Numbered from the stretch's first letter, positions 52,263 to 61,771 are shown. The stretch is DNA of 64,000 nt from Methylococcales bacterium (GCA_026399075.1 JAPLRR010000086.1:18997-82996); one strand, 5' to 3'. Numbers and translations are program-made. Notes: a model not told the origin generated them from the letters alone.

Positions 52263-53708
52263 ATGAAACAATCCTTACATCTTCGGCTAGGCCAACAATT
52301 AACCATGACGCCGCAATTGCAGCAAGCCATCAAGCTGTTGCAAATGTCGACATTAGATTTACAACAGGAAATCCAGCAGGCCCTGGAGTCCAATATCATG
52401 CTGGAAGTTACCGATGAGGACAACGGCTTAAGGGACGTGGCTATAGCGCCCGAAATCAAACATGAAAACCAAGACTTGATCACCAGTGAAGGCTCACAAA
52501 CCAACATACCTGATGAACTGCCGATAGATTCATCTTGGGAGGACATCTATGAGAACTCCCTAGCACCTGGCACCAACAGCGCTGAGACTGTCGAATTTGA
52601 GTCCCAGCGCAGCAACGCCTCAACCTTGTTGGATCACTTGCTGTGGCAGCTGGAGCTAACCCTGTTCTCAGAGCGTGACCATGCCATTGCCATGGCCATC
52701 ATTGATTCTGTCAATGAAGATGGTTATCTGATTAGCCCGCCGGAAGAAATTTTTCAGGGCCTACAAGAACAATTGGAAGACCTCGATTTGGATGAAGTGA
52801 TCGCGGTACTACATCGGGTACAGCAGTTTGACCCGGTAGGCGTGGCAGCCATAGACTTAAGTGATTGTTTAAGGTTACAGCTGTTGCAACTTCCCGAAAC
52901 AACGCCGTACCGGAAAGAGGCGCTGCTGGTGGTGACTAACCACTTGAAACTGCTGGCCACCCATGAACAGGCCAAACTAATACGCAAACTCGATGTCACT
53001 GAACGGCAATTGGATGAAATCGTTGCCCTAATCAGGACATTGGACCCCAAGCCGGGTGCCCAAATACAGGAATCTGACTCAGAATATGTCATCCCCGATG
53101 TTTATGTGACTAAACAAAATGGCGAGTGGCAAGTCAACTTAAACCCTGAAATTTCGCCTAAATTGCGCATCAACCCCTTTTATTCCGCGTTGATAAAAAG
53201 GGCGGACAACAGTAAGGACAACGTGTGCATGAAAGACCATTTACAGGAAGCAAAATGGTTTATCAAAAACCTGCATAGCCGCAATGACACCTTGTTGCGC
53301 GTCGCCCGCTCCATTGTAAACAAGCAAACAGGCTTTCTGGAACATGGCTCCATAGCCATGAAACCCATGATATTGAAGGATATCGCCGATGAGCTTGAAT
53401 TGCACGAATCGACAATTTCCCGGGTAACCACCCAAAAATATATGCATACCCCCAACGGTATCATTGAATTCAAATATTTCTTTTCTAGCCATGTTTCAAC
53501 GGAAGGGGGCGGGGAATGTTCATCCACTGCCATCCGGGCGTTTATTAAAGAATTAATCGGCAATGAAAACCAAGCCAGCCCATTAAGCGACAGTAAAATT
53601 GCCGATTTTTTACAAGCAAAGGGCATCATCGTTGCGAGACGGACCATTGCCAAATATCGTGAAGCCATGCTTATTTCATCATCAAGCCAGCGTAAACGTA
53701 TTTTGTAG
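52263..53708 (+). CDS. rpoN: RNA polymerase sigma-54 factor
   Basis: A 481-residue sigma factor from ATG 52263 (MKQSLHLRLGQQLTMTPQLQ). Region I is glutamine-rich (QQAIKLLQMSTLDLQQEIQQ), region II acidic, and region III has the core-binding domain, the helix-turn-helix (KDIADELELHESTISRVTTQ) and the RpoN box ARRTIAKYRE. It directs transcription with enhancer-binding activators. Followed by hpf at 39 bp. Confidence 0.97.
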   Translation: MKQSLHLRLGQQLTMTPQLQQAIKLLQMSTLDLQQEIQQALESNIMLEVTDEDNGLRDVAIAPEIKHENQDLITSEGSQTNIPDELPIDSSWEDIYENSLAPGTNSAETVEFESQRSNASTLLDHLLWQLELTLFSERDHAIAMAIIDSVNEDGYLISPPEEIFQGLQEQLEDLDLDEVIAVLHRVQQFDPVGVAAIDLSDCLRLQLLQLPETTPYRKEALLVVTNHLKLLATHEQAKLIRKLDVTERQLDEIVALIRTLDPKPGAQIQESDSEYVIPDVYVTKQNGEWQVNLNPEISPKLRINPFYSALIKRADNSKDNVCMKDHLQEAKWFIKNLHSRNDTLLRVARSIVNKQTGFLEHGSIAMKPMILKDIADELELHESTISRVTTQKYMHTPNGIIEFKYFFSSHVSTEGGGECSSTAIRAFIKELIGNENQASPLSDSKIADFLQAKGIIVARRTIAKYREAMLISSSSQRKRIL

Positions 53709-53747
53709 CACCAACCCACCATTATTATTATTATAAGGAGTTTTCCC

Positions 53748-54038
53748 ATGCAAGTTATTGTAACAGGCCATCATCTTGAAGTTACCGAGGCTTTAAAAGC
53801 ACATGTCGATGCAAAATTTGAAAAATTAGCCCGTCATTTTGACAATGTTACTGATGTACACGTCATTTTAACCGTAGAAAAATTAGTGCAAAAAGCCGAG
53901 GCAACCTTACAACTCAGCGGCGCAAAATTATTTGCCGAAGACCATCAAGAAGACATGTATGCCGCCATTGATGCAATGGTCGACAAATTGGAACGCCAAA
54001 TCACCAAACACAAGGAAAAAACCGGAAGCCATCGGTAA
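53748..54038 (+). CDS. hpf: ribosome hibernation promoting factor (short)
   Basis: A 96-residue protein of the short HPF/RaiA class (MQVIVTGHHLEVTEALKAHV; DAKFEKLARHFDNVTDVHVI). It binds the 30S decoding region and dimerises or inactivates ribosomes in stationary phase. AAGGAG precedes the ATG. It follows rpoN, as in many gammaproteobacteria. Confidence 0.95.
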   Translation: MQVIVTGHHLEVTEALKAHVDAKFEKLARHFDNVTDVHVILTVEKLVQKAEATLQLSGAKLFAEDHQEDMYAAIDAMVDKLERQITKHKEKTGSHR

Positions 54039-54203
54039 GACTGGCCAAAGGTAAAATGATTGTGGCTGCTCAGCCGTTAGTAATAAAAGCCCAGATAACC
54101 CTTTAAGGCATAATCTGTTAAATGCCATGTTATCCAACTGACTATCGGGAATGCCCAACGACTGAGTGGTTACAAATGACTTACGCTTTACCTCCATGGT
54201 TTT

Positions 54204-55061
54204 ATGAAATTATTAATTGTTAGTGCGCTCTCTGGCTCAGGCAAAAGCATTGCTTTGGACACATTGGAAGATTGTGGCTACTATTGCATAGACAATCTAC
54301 CAGTAACTTTACTGGAGGATTTCATCAACAATGTGATGCTGGCCGACAAAAAAACCTACGCTAAAACCGCGATAGGCATTGATGCCAGAAACCAAAGTGA
54401 AAGTTTGGCGAACTTTTCCGAAAGCTTAAAATTAATCCGCAGCAAAGGCATAGATTGCGAGATTATATTCATGCAGGCGGAAGAAGCCACCTTATTGAAG
54501 CGTTATAGCGAAACCCGACGTAGGCATCCATTAACGGACAGCAATGTCCCGTTAAAGGAAGCCCTTAAAATTGAAAAGGACATGCTCACGCCGATTGCCC
54601 GGCACGCCAATGTCATCATAGACACTAGCCGCACCCATTACCAGCAATTACGTGAACTGATCAGGGAGCAAATCGGCGAGCGGGATTTCCGGCACATCTC
54701 CATACAATTCCAATCATTTGGATTTAAGCACGGTGTCCCTTTAGATGCCGATTTTGTTTTTGATGCGCGTAGCTTACCCAACCCTTATTGGATACCAGAA
54801 TTGCGGGCCCTTTCAGGAAAAGACCAACCCGTTATCGATTTTCTTAATGGGCAGGCCTTGGTGGCCGAATTTTTTCAGGACATCAGCCATTTCCTTGAAC
54901 GCTGGATACCCCGTTTTGAGGCTGAAGGGCGCAGTTACCTGACCATTGCGATAGGCTGTACTGGTGGCCAACACCGATCCGTTTACCTGGTCGAGGCACT
55001 GATCAACCATTTTAAAACGCCTTTCGTCAATGTGATTGTCCGCCACCGGGAACTAAACTAA
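54204..55061 (+). CDS. rapZ: RNase adapter RapZ
   Basis: A 285-residue protein with P-loop SALSGSGKSIALDTLED and CIDNLPVTLL, and the C-terminal signature GCTGGQHRSVYLVEALINHF that forms the GlcN6P-sensing and RNA-binding domain. It controls the glmS sRNA pathway in enterobacteria. The usual neighbours ptsN and hprK or npr between hpf and rapZ are absent. The 165-bp gap before it is non-coding. Confidence 0.95.
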   Translation: MKLLIVSALSGSGKSIALDTLEDCGYYCIDNLPVTLLEDFINNVMLADKKTYAKTAIGIDARNQSESLANFSESLKLIRSKGIDCEIIFMQAEEATLLKRYSETRRRHPLTDSNVPLKEALKIEKDMLTPIARHANVIIDTSRTHYQQLRELIREQIGERDFRHISIQFQSFGFKHGVPLDADFVFDARSLPNPYWIPELRALSGKDQPVIDFLNGQALVAEFFQDISHFLERWIPRFEAEGRSYLTIAIGCTGGQHRSVYLVEALINHFKTPFVNVIVRHRELN

Positions 55062-55065
55062 ACCC

Positions 55066-56454
55066 TTATCCCCATTGGGATTTTCGCACCATAAAACTGC
55101 GGCCTTTGATTTTTCCATTTTTCAAGCAGGCCAAGGCTTTATCCGCACTGGCTTGCTTAACGGCGACATAAGCATGGGCATCAAAAATATCAATTTTACC
55201 CACCTCACTGCCTGCAATCCCCGCCGCCCCCGTCAAAGCGCCCAATATATCACCGGGACGCACCTTGTCCTTACGGCCACCATCTATCCATAACGTCACC
55301 ATGGGTGGCTGGAACCTGTGCTCATAAGCCATTTGAAAAGGCGCTATCTCATCCCATTTTGCCGTTACCTGCTGGTAGTCTTCAATGGCTTTCACCCGGT
55401 TCAACTCCTGTTCAGTGCATAAACTAAGCGCCAGCCCTTTTTTTCCTGCCCGTCCGGTACGGCCAATACGGTGCACATAAATCTCCGCATCCCAAGGCAA
55501 GTCATAATTGATAACCGCCTGCAATTCTTTGATGTCCAAGCCTCGTGCAGCGACATCGGTGGCCACCAAAATTGAACAGCTGTTATTGGCGAAGCGCACC
55601 AGCACTTGATCCCGATGTTTTTGCTCCAAATCGCCATGCAGTGCCTGCACAGAAAAACCACAGTTTTCTAGGGCTGCCGCAATATCTTGGCATTCCCGCT
55701 TGGTATTACAAAACACCACCGTTGATTCAGGCCGATGGTAAGCCAGCAAATAACCCAAGGCATTCATGCGTTGGGCTTTTTCAATTTGATAAAAACGTTG
55801 CTCAATCACGCTATCATGATGGCTACTGTCTATGCTCACCGACAAGGGTTTGTATTGGAACTTCTGGCTGATTTCACGGATAGGGTCTGCATAAGTCGCA
55901 GAAAACAGCAAGGTTTGCCGATGGGTGGGTGCGTAGGAAATCACATCAGTAATAATCTCCTCGAAGCCCATATCCAACATCCGGTCGGCTTCATCCAGCA
56001 CCAACACTTTTAAGTTGCTCAAGCGTAAGCTGCGCTTACGGAGATGTTCCTGCAAGCGCCCGGGCGTACCAACCACAATATGCACACCATGTTCCAATGA
56101 ACCGACCTGCGGCCCAAACGGCACGCCGCCACACAAGGACAGCACCTTGATATTTTGGGTAAAACGCGCCAAACGTCTAATTTCTTTACTGACCTGGTCG
56201 GCAAGTTCCCGTGTCGGGCAGATAACCATGGCTTGCACCCTAAAACTGCTCAAATCCAAACGGGACAACAGCCCTATGCCAAAAGCAGCGGTTTTACCGC
56301 TACCGGTTTTTGCTTGGGCAATCACATCCCTGCCCTCAAGGATATGCGGCAAGGTTTCAGCCTGGATGGGCGTTAAATGGGTATAACCCAAGGATTCAAT
56401 ATTTTCAAGCAGGGCGGGTTTTAACGGTAATGAGGAAAATTCGGCAGTATTCAC
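55066..56454 (-). CDS. dbpA: DbpA-type ATP-dependent RNA helicase
   Basis: A 462-residue DEAD-box helicase. Q motif TPIQAETLPHILEGRDVIAQ, motif I AKTGSGKTAAFG, motif II VLDEADRMLDMGF, motif III SATYADP, motif VI HRIGRTGRAGKKG. The C-terminal RRM-like domain (KDKVRPGDILGALTGAAGIA, KIDIFDAHAYVAVKQASA) recognises 23S rRNA hairpin 92. Convergent with rapZ; stops are 4 bp apart. Confidence 0.95.
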   Translation of the reverse strand: MNTAEFSSLPLKPALLENIESLGYTHLTPIQAETLPHILEGRDVIAQAKTGSGKTAAFGIGLLSRLDLSSFRVQAMVICPTRELADQVSKEIRRLARFTQNIKVLSLCGGVPFGPQVGSLEHGVHIVVGTPGRLQEHLRKRSLRLSNLKVLVLDEADRMLDMGFEEIITDVISYAPTHRQTLLFSATYADPIREISQKFQYKPLSVSIDSSHHDSVIEQRFYQIEKAQRMNALGYLLAYHRPESTVVFCNTKRECQDIAAALENCGFSVQALHGDLEQKHRDQVLVRFANNSCSILVATDVAARGLDIKELQAVINYDLPWDAEIYVHRIGRTGRAGKKGLALSLCTEQELNRVKAIEDYQQVTAKWDEIAPFQMAYEHRFQPPMVTLWIDGGRKDKVRPGDILGALTGAAGIAGSEVGKIDIFDAHAYVAVKQASADKALACLKNGKIKGRSFMVRKSQWG

Positions 56455-56528
56455 TAAGGGCTCTTCGGGGTCAATGCAGGCGGCGGATGGCAGCCATATT
56501 ACTGACTATCATAACAGAAGCGAGGGGT

Positions 56529-58460
56529 TTACAGTGGACTAGCTTGGCTAATTTGGGCATTTTCATCGCGCACAAATTGCGGGTAAGACAAATACTTGTA
56601 ACTGCCTTTACGCATATTAACAAACACCAATTCAGGCAGGCTCATCAACACGCCTGTCGCACCGGACTTAAGGTTTTTTCCACCATCAAACGGCCAACTA
56701 AGCAAACCCAACACACTTTGGCCCATACCCGCCACCGTGTTAAAAGCCCCATAAACCGGCCTTAAGGCCAGCGCGTCATCGGTAAAAAACACAAAAAAAG
56801 CATCGTCTGGATTATAACGGTACAAACGGCTGCTGAAGGTGTTAGATTCGCGCAAACCCAGCAACCACGCCCCATCCTGGGCATACAGTCGCTCTAATTG
56901 CAGGCCCCGGTAAGAATTTAACACCCGGCTATCTGTGACCTTGTAGTGGTCTTGCACCGATTGGAAGGCCACAAACGGAATAAAATTATACGTCGCAAAA
57001 ATGTCACCCCCCAAGCGCGATGAAGCTTCACTAGGCAATTGTTCTGGCCCGCTATTGTCTCCTTGTGCCAAGGCAAGGTTGATGCTGTTAAACAGTTCGG
57101 TGACACAATTACGGGTAAGCAAATCATACTGGTAATGGGCTTCCAGTTCATTTTGCAATTGCGTAGCATAGCGCTCCAGCCCCGCTAAGGCGGCGGTCAA
57201 TTGCGGCACTGTCAACTGCGGCAGCTGCCAATCTGGAAAACCGACACTTTTGGTGGGCAGCGCTTTTTCACCGATAAACCGGACAGGCTGGTGCTGTAAG
57301 CCCTTGAGCAGTTCATAATAATGGTTAGCTGACATTTCCAGTTGGCTATAACTGGTCTCAGTCAGACCGCCAGGCTTAAGCAGTGCTGACAACGACAAGT
57401 CCATTTGGGCCTTGGCATCCTTGATTTGGGTCTGCATTTGCGGGGCATAGGCTGCGAATTGTTCGGCGCTTAACCACTCGCTAACCTCAGAAAAATCATC
57501 AACAAACAGCCAATGACCTTGCTGTAAGGTAAGCTCCACGGCGATATAACGGGCAATATTCACCAACAAGGCATAGCCCCAATCAGGTCGCCCTGAGTTG
57601 ATGGAGGCCAATAGGCTGGACAGCATTTGCCCACGCAACTGGGTTAATACAGCTTGTTCTTGCGGATTGACGGGCTTAGCGGTCAACAATAATGCATCAG
57701 GCAAAACTGGCCGTGCATTTTCCAGCACATCCAACGCCGCCAGCGCCGTTAAATTATCGGCATAGCTTTCTGCAAATGCCGCCATAGCCGGGGGGAAGTT
57801 ATCACTGGACAACAAAGGTTTAAGCATCGGCCTAGGGCTGGGTTTCTGTGCCTTAATGTCCGCCGTGATTTGTTTGCGTCTGTTCAGCAGATAACCGTTA
57901 CCGTATTGTGCGGCGATTTTTTCCCGCAAACTCAGGATAATTTTTGATGCCTGGAGTTGCTCTTTGCTTAAAGGTGGTAGCGCTTGCTTTCCGACGAGCT
58001 GACCCTCATAAAACAAGCCAACACCATCCAAGCGCAAAACACTCGAAAAATCGGCATCCAAAAATGCCTCGTCGGATTGTAGCCGATAAAGCAAACTACG
58101 CAACAGCAGCCGATCTTTTTGCAGCGCATCCAATTGTTTAAACTGCTGCTCTTGTGCTAAAAACTGTAATTTAAAATACGCCGACAGCCTTTTAAACGTC
58201 TCGTCGGACACTTCCACCGTTGCCAAATGGATACGCCGATTTTGCAAAAACCGATAAGTGAAATGGAACTCAGCCTTATCCTGCCTAAGCAGCCGGATTA
58301 AGCCAGAATCATGATGCTGGTAATGGTAAATTTCATCACCAAATTGGATGGCGCTATGCCCGCCACTGGAATTGCCTTCACTGGCCTCAATGTAGAGATA
58401 ATTGAACGAGGCGGCAAAAACTGGCGTAAAACCTAAACACCAGCCCAACACCAGCCGCAT
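56529..58460 (-). CDS. DUF4105 domain exported protein
   Basis: From ATG 58460 (MRLVLGWCLGFTPVFAASFN) the protein has 643 residues and a signal peptide; a GTG at 58493 would add 11 residues. The N-terminal region FNYLYIEASEGNSSGGHSAI, then QFGDEIYHYQHHD, and the later LLTRNCVTELFNSINLA are DUF4105/NlpC-like features with His and Cys residues as potential catalytic pair. The start lies directly behind a terminator hairpin, so expression may depend on read-through from the lipoprotein gene or on an internal promoter. Confidence 0.82.
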   Translation of the reverse strand: MRLVLGWCLGFTPVFAASFNYLYIEASEGNSSGGHSAIQFGDEIYHYQHHDSGLIRLLRQDKAEFHFTYRFLQNRRIHLATVEVSDETFKRLSAYFKLQFLAQEQQFKQLDALQKDRLLLRSLLYRLQSDEAFLDADFSSVLRLDGVGLFYEGQLVGKQALPPLSKEQLQASKIILSLREKIAAQYGNGYLLNRRKQITADIKAQKPSPRPMLKPLLSSDNFPPAMAAFAESYADNLTALAALDVLENARPVLPDALLLTAKPVNPQEQAVLTQLRGQMLSSLLASINSGRPDWGYALLVNIARYIAVELTLQQGHWLFVDDFSEVSEWLSAEQFAAYAPQMQTQIKDAKAQMDLSLSALLKPGGLTETSYSQLEMSANHYYELLKGLQHQPVRFIGEKALPTKSVGFPDWQLPQLTVPQLTAALAGLERYATQLQNELEAHYQYDLLTRNCVTELFNSINLALAQGDNSGPEQLPSEASSRLGGDIFATYNFIPFVAFQSVQDHYKVTDSRVLNSYRGLQLERLYAQDGAWLLGLRESNTFSSRLYRYNPDDAFFVFFTDDALALRPVYGAFNTVAGMGQSVLGLLSWPFDGGKNLKSGATGVLMSLPELVFVNMRKGSYKYLSYPQFVRDENAQISQASPL

Positions 58461-58464
58461 AAAA

Positions 58465-58513
58465 AAAGGCTTCAAGTTAACGCGCAAAACCACGCAAAAC
58501 CCTTGAAGCCTTT
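58465..58513 (-). terminator. rho-independent terminator after the lipoprotein gene
   Basis: AAAGGCTTCAAG and CTTGAAGCCTTT pair perfectly over 12 bp with a 25-nt loop. On the minus strand a run of T directly abuts ATG 58460 of the next gene. It is 23 bp after the lipoprotein stop. It may attenuate expression of the DUF4105 gene. Confidence 0.75.
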
Positions 58514-58536
58514 AACGACAAACCTAAACCTTAAAA

Positions 58537-58980
58537 CTATTCTTCAGACTCGTAACCGTCTTGGATAGCTGACATAAATTTGGCATTACCCTTGGCAAAA
58601 TTCTTTTTGTAGGTTTCATAAGCCACACCTTCAACCTTGGCCTTTTTCAAACCTTTACCAATACCCAAATACGTCAACGAATCCTGATCCCAGTTAGTGA
58701 CACCCTCTTTAGCAGCTATATCGCTCAAGCCCTTCAAGAAGCTGTTGTAATCCGCACCCGGCACCGCTGACTTGACATAAGCCATCGTATAATCAGCAAT
58801 GTCGTTTTGGTATTTTTTGCTCTTTCCTGAAATGGACGACGGGCTGCTGATAATAGAACTGGTCGAATCAGAAATGCTCGCTGAACTATCTGAAAAAGAA
58901 CAGCCATTGAGGGAGGCCGATAAACCCAAAACCAAAGCACAGGCCAAAGATGGTTTTAAATAACTCCAATAGATACGCAT
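58537..58980 (-). CDS. putative lipoprotein
   Basis: A 147-residue protein from ATG 58980 (MRIYWSYLKPSLACALVLGL), 7 nt after AGGAAA. The lipobox is SASLNGCSF, acylation expected at Cys27. A serine-rich linker (SDSSASISDSTSSIISSPSS) leads to a compact charged domain (NDIADYTMAYVKSAVPGADY; ITNWDQDS-type segment GVTNWDQDSLTYLGIGKGLK). Similar small lipoproteins exist in gammaproteobacteria but with no known role. Confidence 0.8.
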   Translation of the reverse strand: MRIYWSYLKPSLACALVLGLSASLNGCSFSDSSASISDSTSSIISSPSSISGKSKKYQNDIADYTMAYVKSAVPGADYNSFLKGLSDIAAKEGVTNWDQDSLTYLGIGKGLKKAKVEGVAYETYKKNFAKGNAKFMSAIQDGYESEE

Positions 58981-59214
58981 ATTTTTTCCTAGTAAATTAG
59001 ACCGAAAAGGCAATAATCAAACAAGCGCTAAGTTACGCCAATTAAGATAAATTTCAAGCATTTTCGCTTACACAAGGCGATTTTAGCCCCATTGGGCAGA
59101 ACCTTTTCAGATCAACAACATATTTCCTACGTCACTGACTAAAAAAGTACAGTAAAATAAACGGTTTTATCTAACCCCAGTGTATTTAACCCACGCAACC
59201 ATCAAAAGGAAGCC

Positions 59215-60321
59215 ATGAAAAATTATAAAATCGCCGTGTTAGCCGGTGACGGCATCGGCCCAGAAATCACCAAAGAAGCGATTAAAGTCCTCAAACTTAT
59301 CGAAGAACGCAACGCCGTCACTTTTGAACTGATGCCCGCCGCTTTCGGTGCCTGTGCCTACTTTGAATGCGGCGACGCCTTCCCACAAGCCACCATCGAC
59401 ATTTGCGACCAAGCCGATGCCATCTTAAAAGGCACTATTGGCCTAAGCCACGAAGAATCCAAAAAAATCCCCGTGGACAAACAGCCAGAACGTGGCGCAT
59501 TACTGCCCTTACGCCGCCGCTACAACACCTACGCCAACTTCCGCCCAGTCTATTTACCCAAAGCTTTGGCGCATTTCTCGCCGCTCAAACCCGAAGTTAT
59601 CGGCGAAGGCATCGACATCATCATGGTGCGGGAACTGGTCGGTGGCTTGTATTTTGGCCACAAAGAACGCGGTGTCGATGAAAGGGGGCTGCGTTATGTC
59701 AAAGAAACCCTGGAATATGATGAACTGCAAATTAGCCGCATTTTGCACCAAGCCTTCAAGCTAGCCACCAAGCGCAAAAAAGTATTGCATAACATCCATA
59801 AAAGTAATGTCCTACAATCCAGCGTACTGTGGAATGAAGTATTGGACGAAGTAGCCACCAACTACCCGGATGTCGAAGTTATCCACCAATTGGTGGATTC
59901 AGCCGCCACCAACCTGTGCCTGAGACCCACCCAATTTGATGTCATGGTCATGGAAAACATGTTCGGCGACATCCTCAGCGACCAAGGCGGCGGCATTTTA
60001 GGCTCCTTGGGGCTGATGCCATCCGCCTGTTTGGGTGACGACAAAGCCTACTACGAACCCTCCCACGGCTCAGCACCTGACATTGCCGGCAAAAACATCG
60101 CTAACCCCTATTCCATGATCGGCTCAGTGGCAATGATGTTGGAAAACAGCTTTGACATGGCCGCAGAAGCCAAAAATGTCTGGGCGGCCATGCAAGGCGT
60201 ATTTGCCGATGGCTATTCTACCGCCGACCTGTCCAAACCCGGCACTGGCGTAACCATGATCAGCACCAACGAGTTCGGTGACAAAGTGGTTGAAAAACTG
60301 GCGCAATGCCCTAAAGTGTGA
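59215..60321 (+). CDS. isocitrate/isopropylmalate dehydrogenase family protein
   Basis: A 368-residue beta-decarboxylating dehydrogenase. Start [20 protein letters not shown]; substrate loop [40 protein letters not shown]; catalytic [23 protein letters not shown]-binding [20 protein letters not shown]. Overall closest to 3-isopropylmalate dehydrogenase (LeuB), but Y and F in NTYANFRP differ from the usual LFANLRP, and no leuACD are nearby. It might be LeuB or a paralogue acting on another 2-hydroxydicarboxylate. Confidence 0.85.
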   Translation: MKNYKIAVLAGDGIGPEITKEAIKVLKLIEERNAVTFELMPAAFGACAYFECGDAFPQATIDICDQADAILKGTIGLSHEESKKIPVDKQPERGALLPLRRRYNTYANFRPVYLPKALAHFSPLKPEVIGEGIDIIMVRELVGGLYFGHKERGVDERGLRYVKETLEYDELQISRILHQAFKLATKRKKVLHNIHKSNVLQSSVLWNEVLDEVATNYPDVEVIHQLVDSAATNLCLRPTQFDVMVMENMFGDILSDQGGGILGSLGLMPSACLGDDKAYYEPSHGSAPDIAGKNIANPYSMIGSVAMMLENSFDMAAEAKNVWAAMQGVFADGYSTADLSKPGTGVTMISTNEFGDKVVEKLAQCPKV

Positions 60322-60473
60322 GGCTTAGATGCCCAGCTTAGCAAACATGCCAAAGTTGGGTTAAAGTTGGGTTAACGGTATAGCCGTTGACCCAACCATT
60401 GCCCCGCCTTGCCTTAGGGTAAGCTTTAGGTAGTTTAGAAAAATGAAGCTTAGTGATTGAAAAACTATTGGCG

Positions 60474-60848
60474 CTAATGGGCGGTACGATTTTGAATACA
60501 ACGGTTCAGTTTCTTATCAAAAGTCTTTATTTCATCTATTTGTGAATAACTGCATAACAAACAATCAACAAAATCTAATTTTTGATTTTTAAAAAGCGTT
60601 AATGCTTCGATGATTATCAATTCATTGTCGGTAAAAATACTGTGGCAACTTATCAAGTTTATTAATTTATCAGCAATGTCTATTTTTGAGATTTTATAAA
60701 CACCGAGCAAAACATATACAACTTCTGCTAGGATTTCATTCCCAATAAAAATCTGCTCATATAAAAATAGCTGTTCAGCCCTATTAGCCATTTCAGGGTT
60801 GTCATTAAGCAAATATCTGAGAATATAGTTCGCATCAACTCTAATCAT
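60474..60848 (-). CDS. PIN domain toxin (VapC-like)
   Basis: A 124-residue protein. Acidic PIN residues: D in MIRVDANYILRYLLNDNPE, E in ILAEVVYVLLGVY, D in KLDFVDCLLCSYS, and D in TFDKKLNRC. These are the usual four positions. The start overlaps the antitoxin stop by 8 bp. Unlike the modules at 9.7-11.5 kb it looks intact. Confidence 0.88.
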   Translation of the reverse strand: MIRVDANYILRYLLNDNPEMANRAEQLFLYEQIFIGNEILAEVVYVLLGVYKISKIDIADKLINLISCHSIFTDNELIIIEALTLFKNQKLDFVDCLLCSYSQIDEIKTFDKKLNRCIQNRTAH

Positions 60849-61098
60849 GGCGGTGCTTATTTAATAAATGTTCCTGCCAAGCGGAGTTTTCCAATGCAGT
60901 TTTAGAAGTGACTGCGTATTGATTAAAAACACCTTTTAATGCGTGGATAGTTTTATCTTGAGTTGGGTTTGTAACCAGACTTTTATCTTGATCTAAGCCA
61001 TATTTTTTCGATAAGTAGTGGTAATAATCAATCAGCTCTTGTTGGGCATTTTCAGGCAAAAGGGATAAATTCAGATTATTTAATTCTACGGTTTGCAT
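60841..61098 (-). CDS. antitoxin of the PIN toxin
   Basis: From ATG 61098 (MQTVELNNLNLSLLPENAQQ) the protein has 85 residues, then ELIDYYHYLSKKYGLDQDK and a tail with HALKGVFNQYAVTSK. The upstream extension of the frame to 61185 is repeat sequence and not coding. Assigned as antitoxin by overlap with the PIN gene and by its helical N-terminus plus flexible tail. Confidence 0.75.
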   Translation of the reverse strand: MQTVELNNLNLSLLPENAQQELIDYYHYLSKKYGLDQDKSLVTNPTQDKTIHALKGVFNQYAVTSKTALENSAWQEHLLNKHRHD

Positions 61099-61165
61099 GA
61101 TGAATAATTCCGGTTGAAGATTAAGGTGATTGAAGAGAACAGATGCCTCCCCAAGCGGGATAGAC

Positions 61166-61274
61166 TGTGAAAGTATTGCGAGCAATCATTAAAAATAGAG
61201 GAAAAAAGGCTGTAAGCCATTGATTCTTTGTTTCTGATAATAGTTTTTCTGACTAATTTCGGGATACTTTCACA
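61166..61274. mobile_element. MITE, copy 2 (109 bp)
   Basis: Same length and terminal inverted repeats as 11040-11148, inverted relative to it. Outside the core, GAC and GTC extend the dyad to 14 bp (61163-61277). It splits a CCCAAGC/GCTTGGG hairpin repeat; CTTGGGAACGAG is at 61284-61295 and CCCCAAGCGGG at 61150-61160. This in turn truncates the gene to the right. Confidence 0.8.
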
Positions 61275-61277
61275 GTC

Positions 61278-61382
61278 TCCGCAGCTTGGGAACGAGGTAA
61301 ATAAGGCAAACAAAGTAAATTCACCGTGTTCAGCCGCCAATTCTTGTTCAACGGTCATCATTTTTTGAGTGAGTGAATTCAT
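61278..61382 (-). pseudogene. truncated small gene following the HEPN gene
   Basis: Starts MNSLTQKMMTVEQELAAEHG, then EFTLFALF, with ATGA overlap to the HEPN stop. After residue 28 the frame runs into hairpin repeat and MITE sequence (TSFPSCGDC...). The original C-terminus is lost. Position suggests it was the second member of a HEPN-containing operon, perhaps a partner of unknown type. Confidence 0.6.
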
Positions 61383-61771
61383 AATACTGTTATTAACCTC
61401 TTTACAGAATTTAACATCGTTGTAGCCTGTACTAGCGTCATACTACTTGTTTTATAGCGGTTTTCAGGATTCCAAGCACTCACATTCGACCAATCAGCCA
61501 TATGAATTGTTTTAATTTCGCCTTCCATACCCGACAGATGTAACAATACATCTAAATTATGCACTTTAAAACTTTGGTAGTTTTGAAATTCCTTGTTCGA
61601 TGAGGGAAAACCAGACCATTTAAGCGTTTTACAGATTTTTGCCTTTAGCGATAATTCTATCGCATAGCCACAAATATACGCTGCGCCATCCTAGCGTCCA
61701 GCGATTATCAACGCTTCGGCATCGAGCAAACGCGCCTGAGCAATTATTGTAAGTTCATTAAGTGTTATCAT
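61379..61771 (-). pseudogene. HEPN-domain protein with a nonsense codon
   Basis: From ATG 61771 the frame reads MITLNELTIIAQARLLDAEA, LIIAGR, then TAG, then DGAAYICGYAIELSLKAKIC and continues to SVNVSAWNPENRYK-like WSNVSAWNPENRYK and a stop at 61379. HEPN proteins of this kind have GRYDGAIYLCGYAVELALKA, so the TAG at about 61691-61693 replaces a tyrosine codon. All else is in frame. A single substitution would have inactivated it. Confidence 0.75.
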
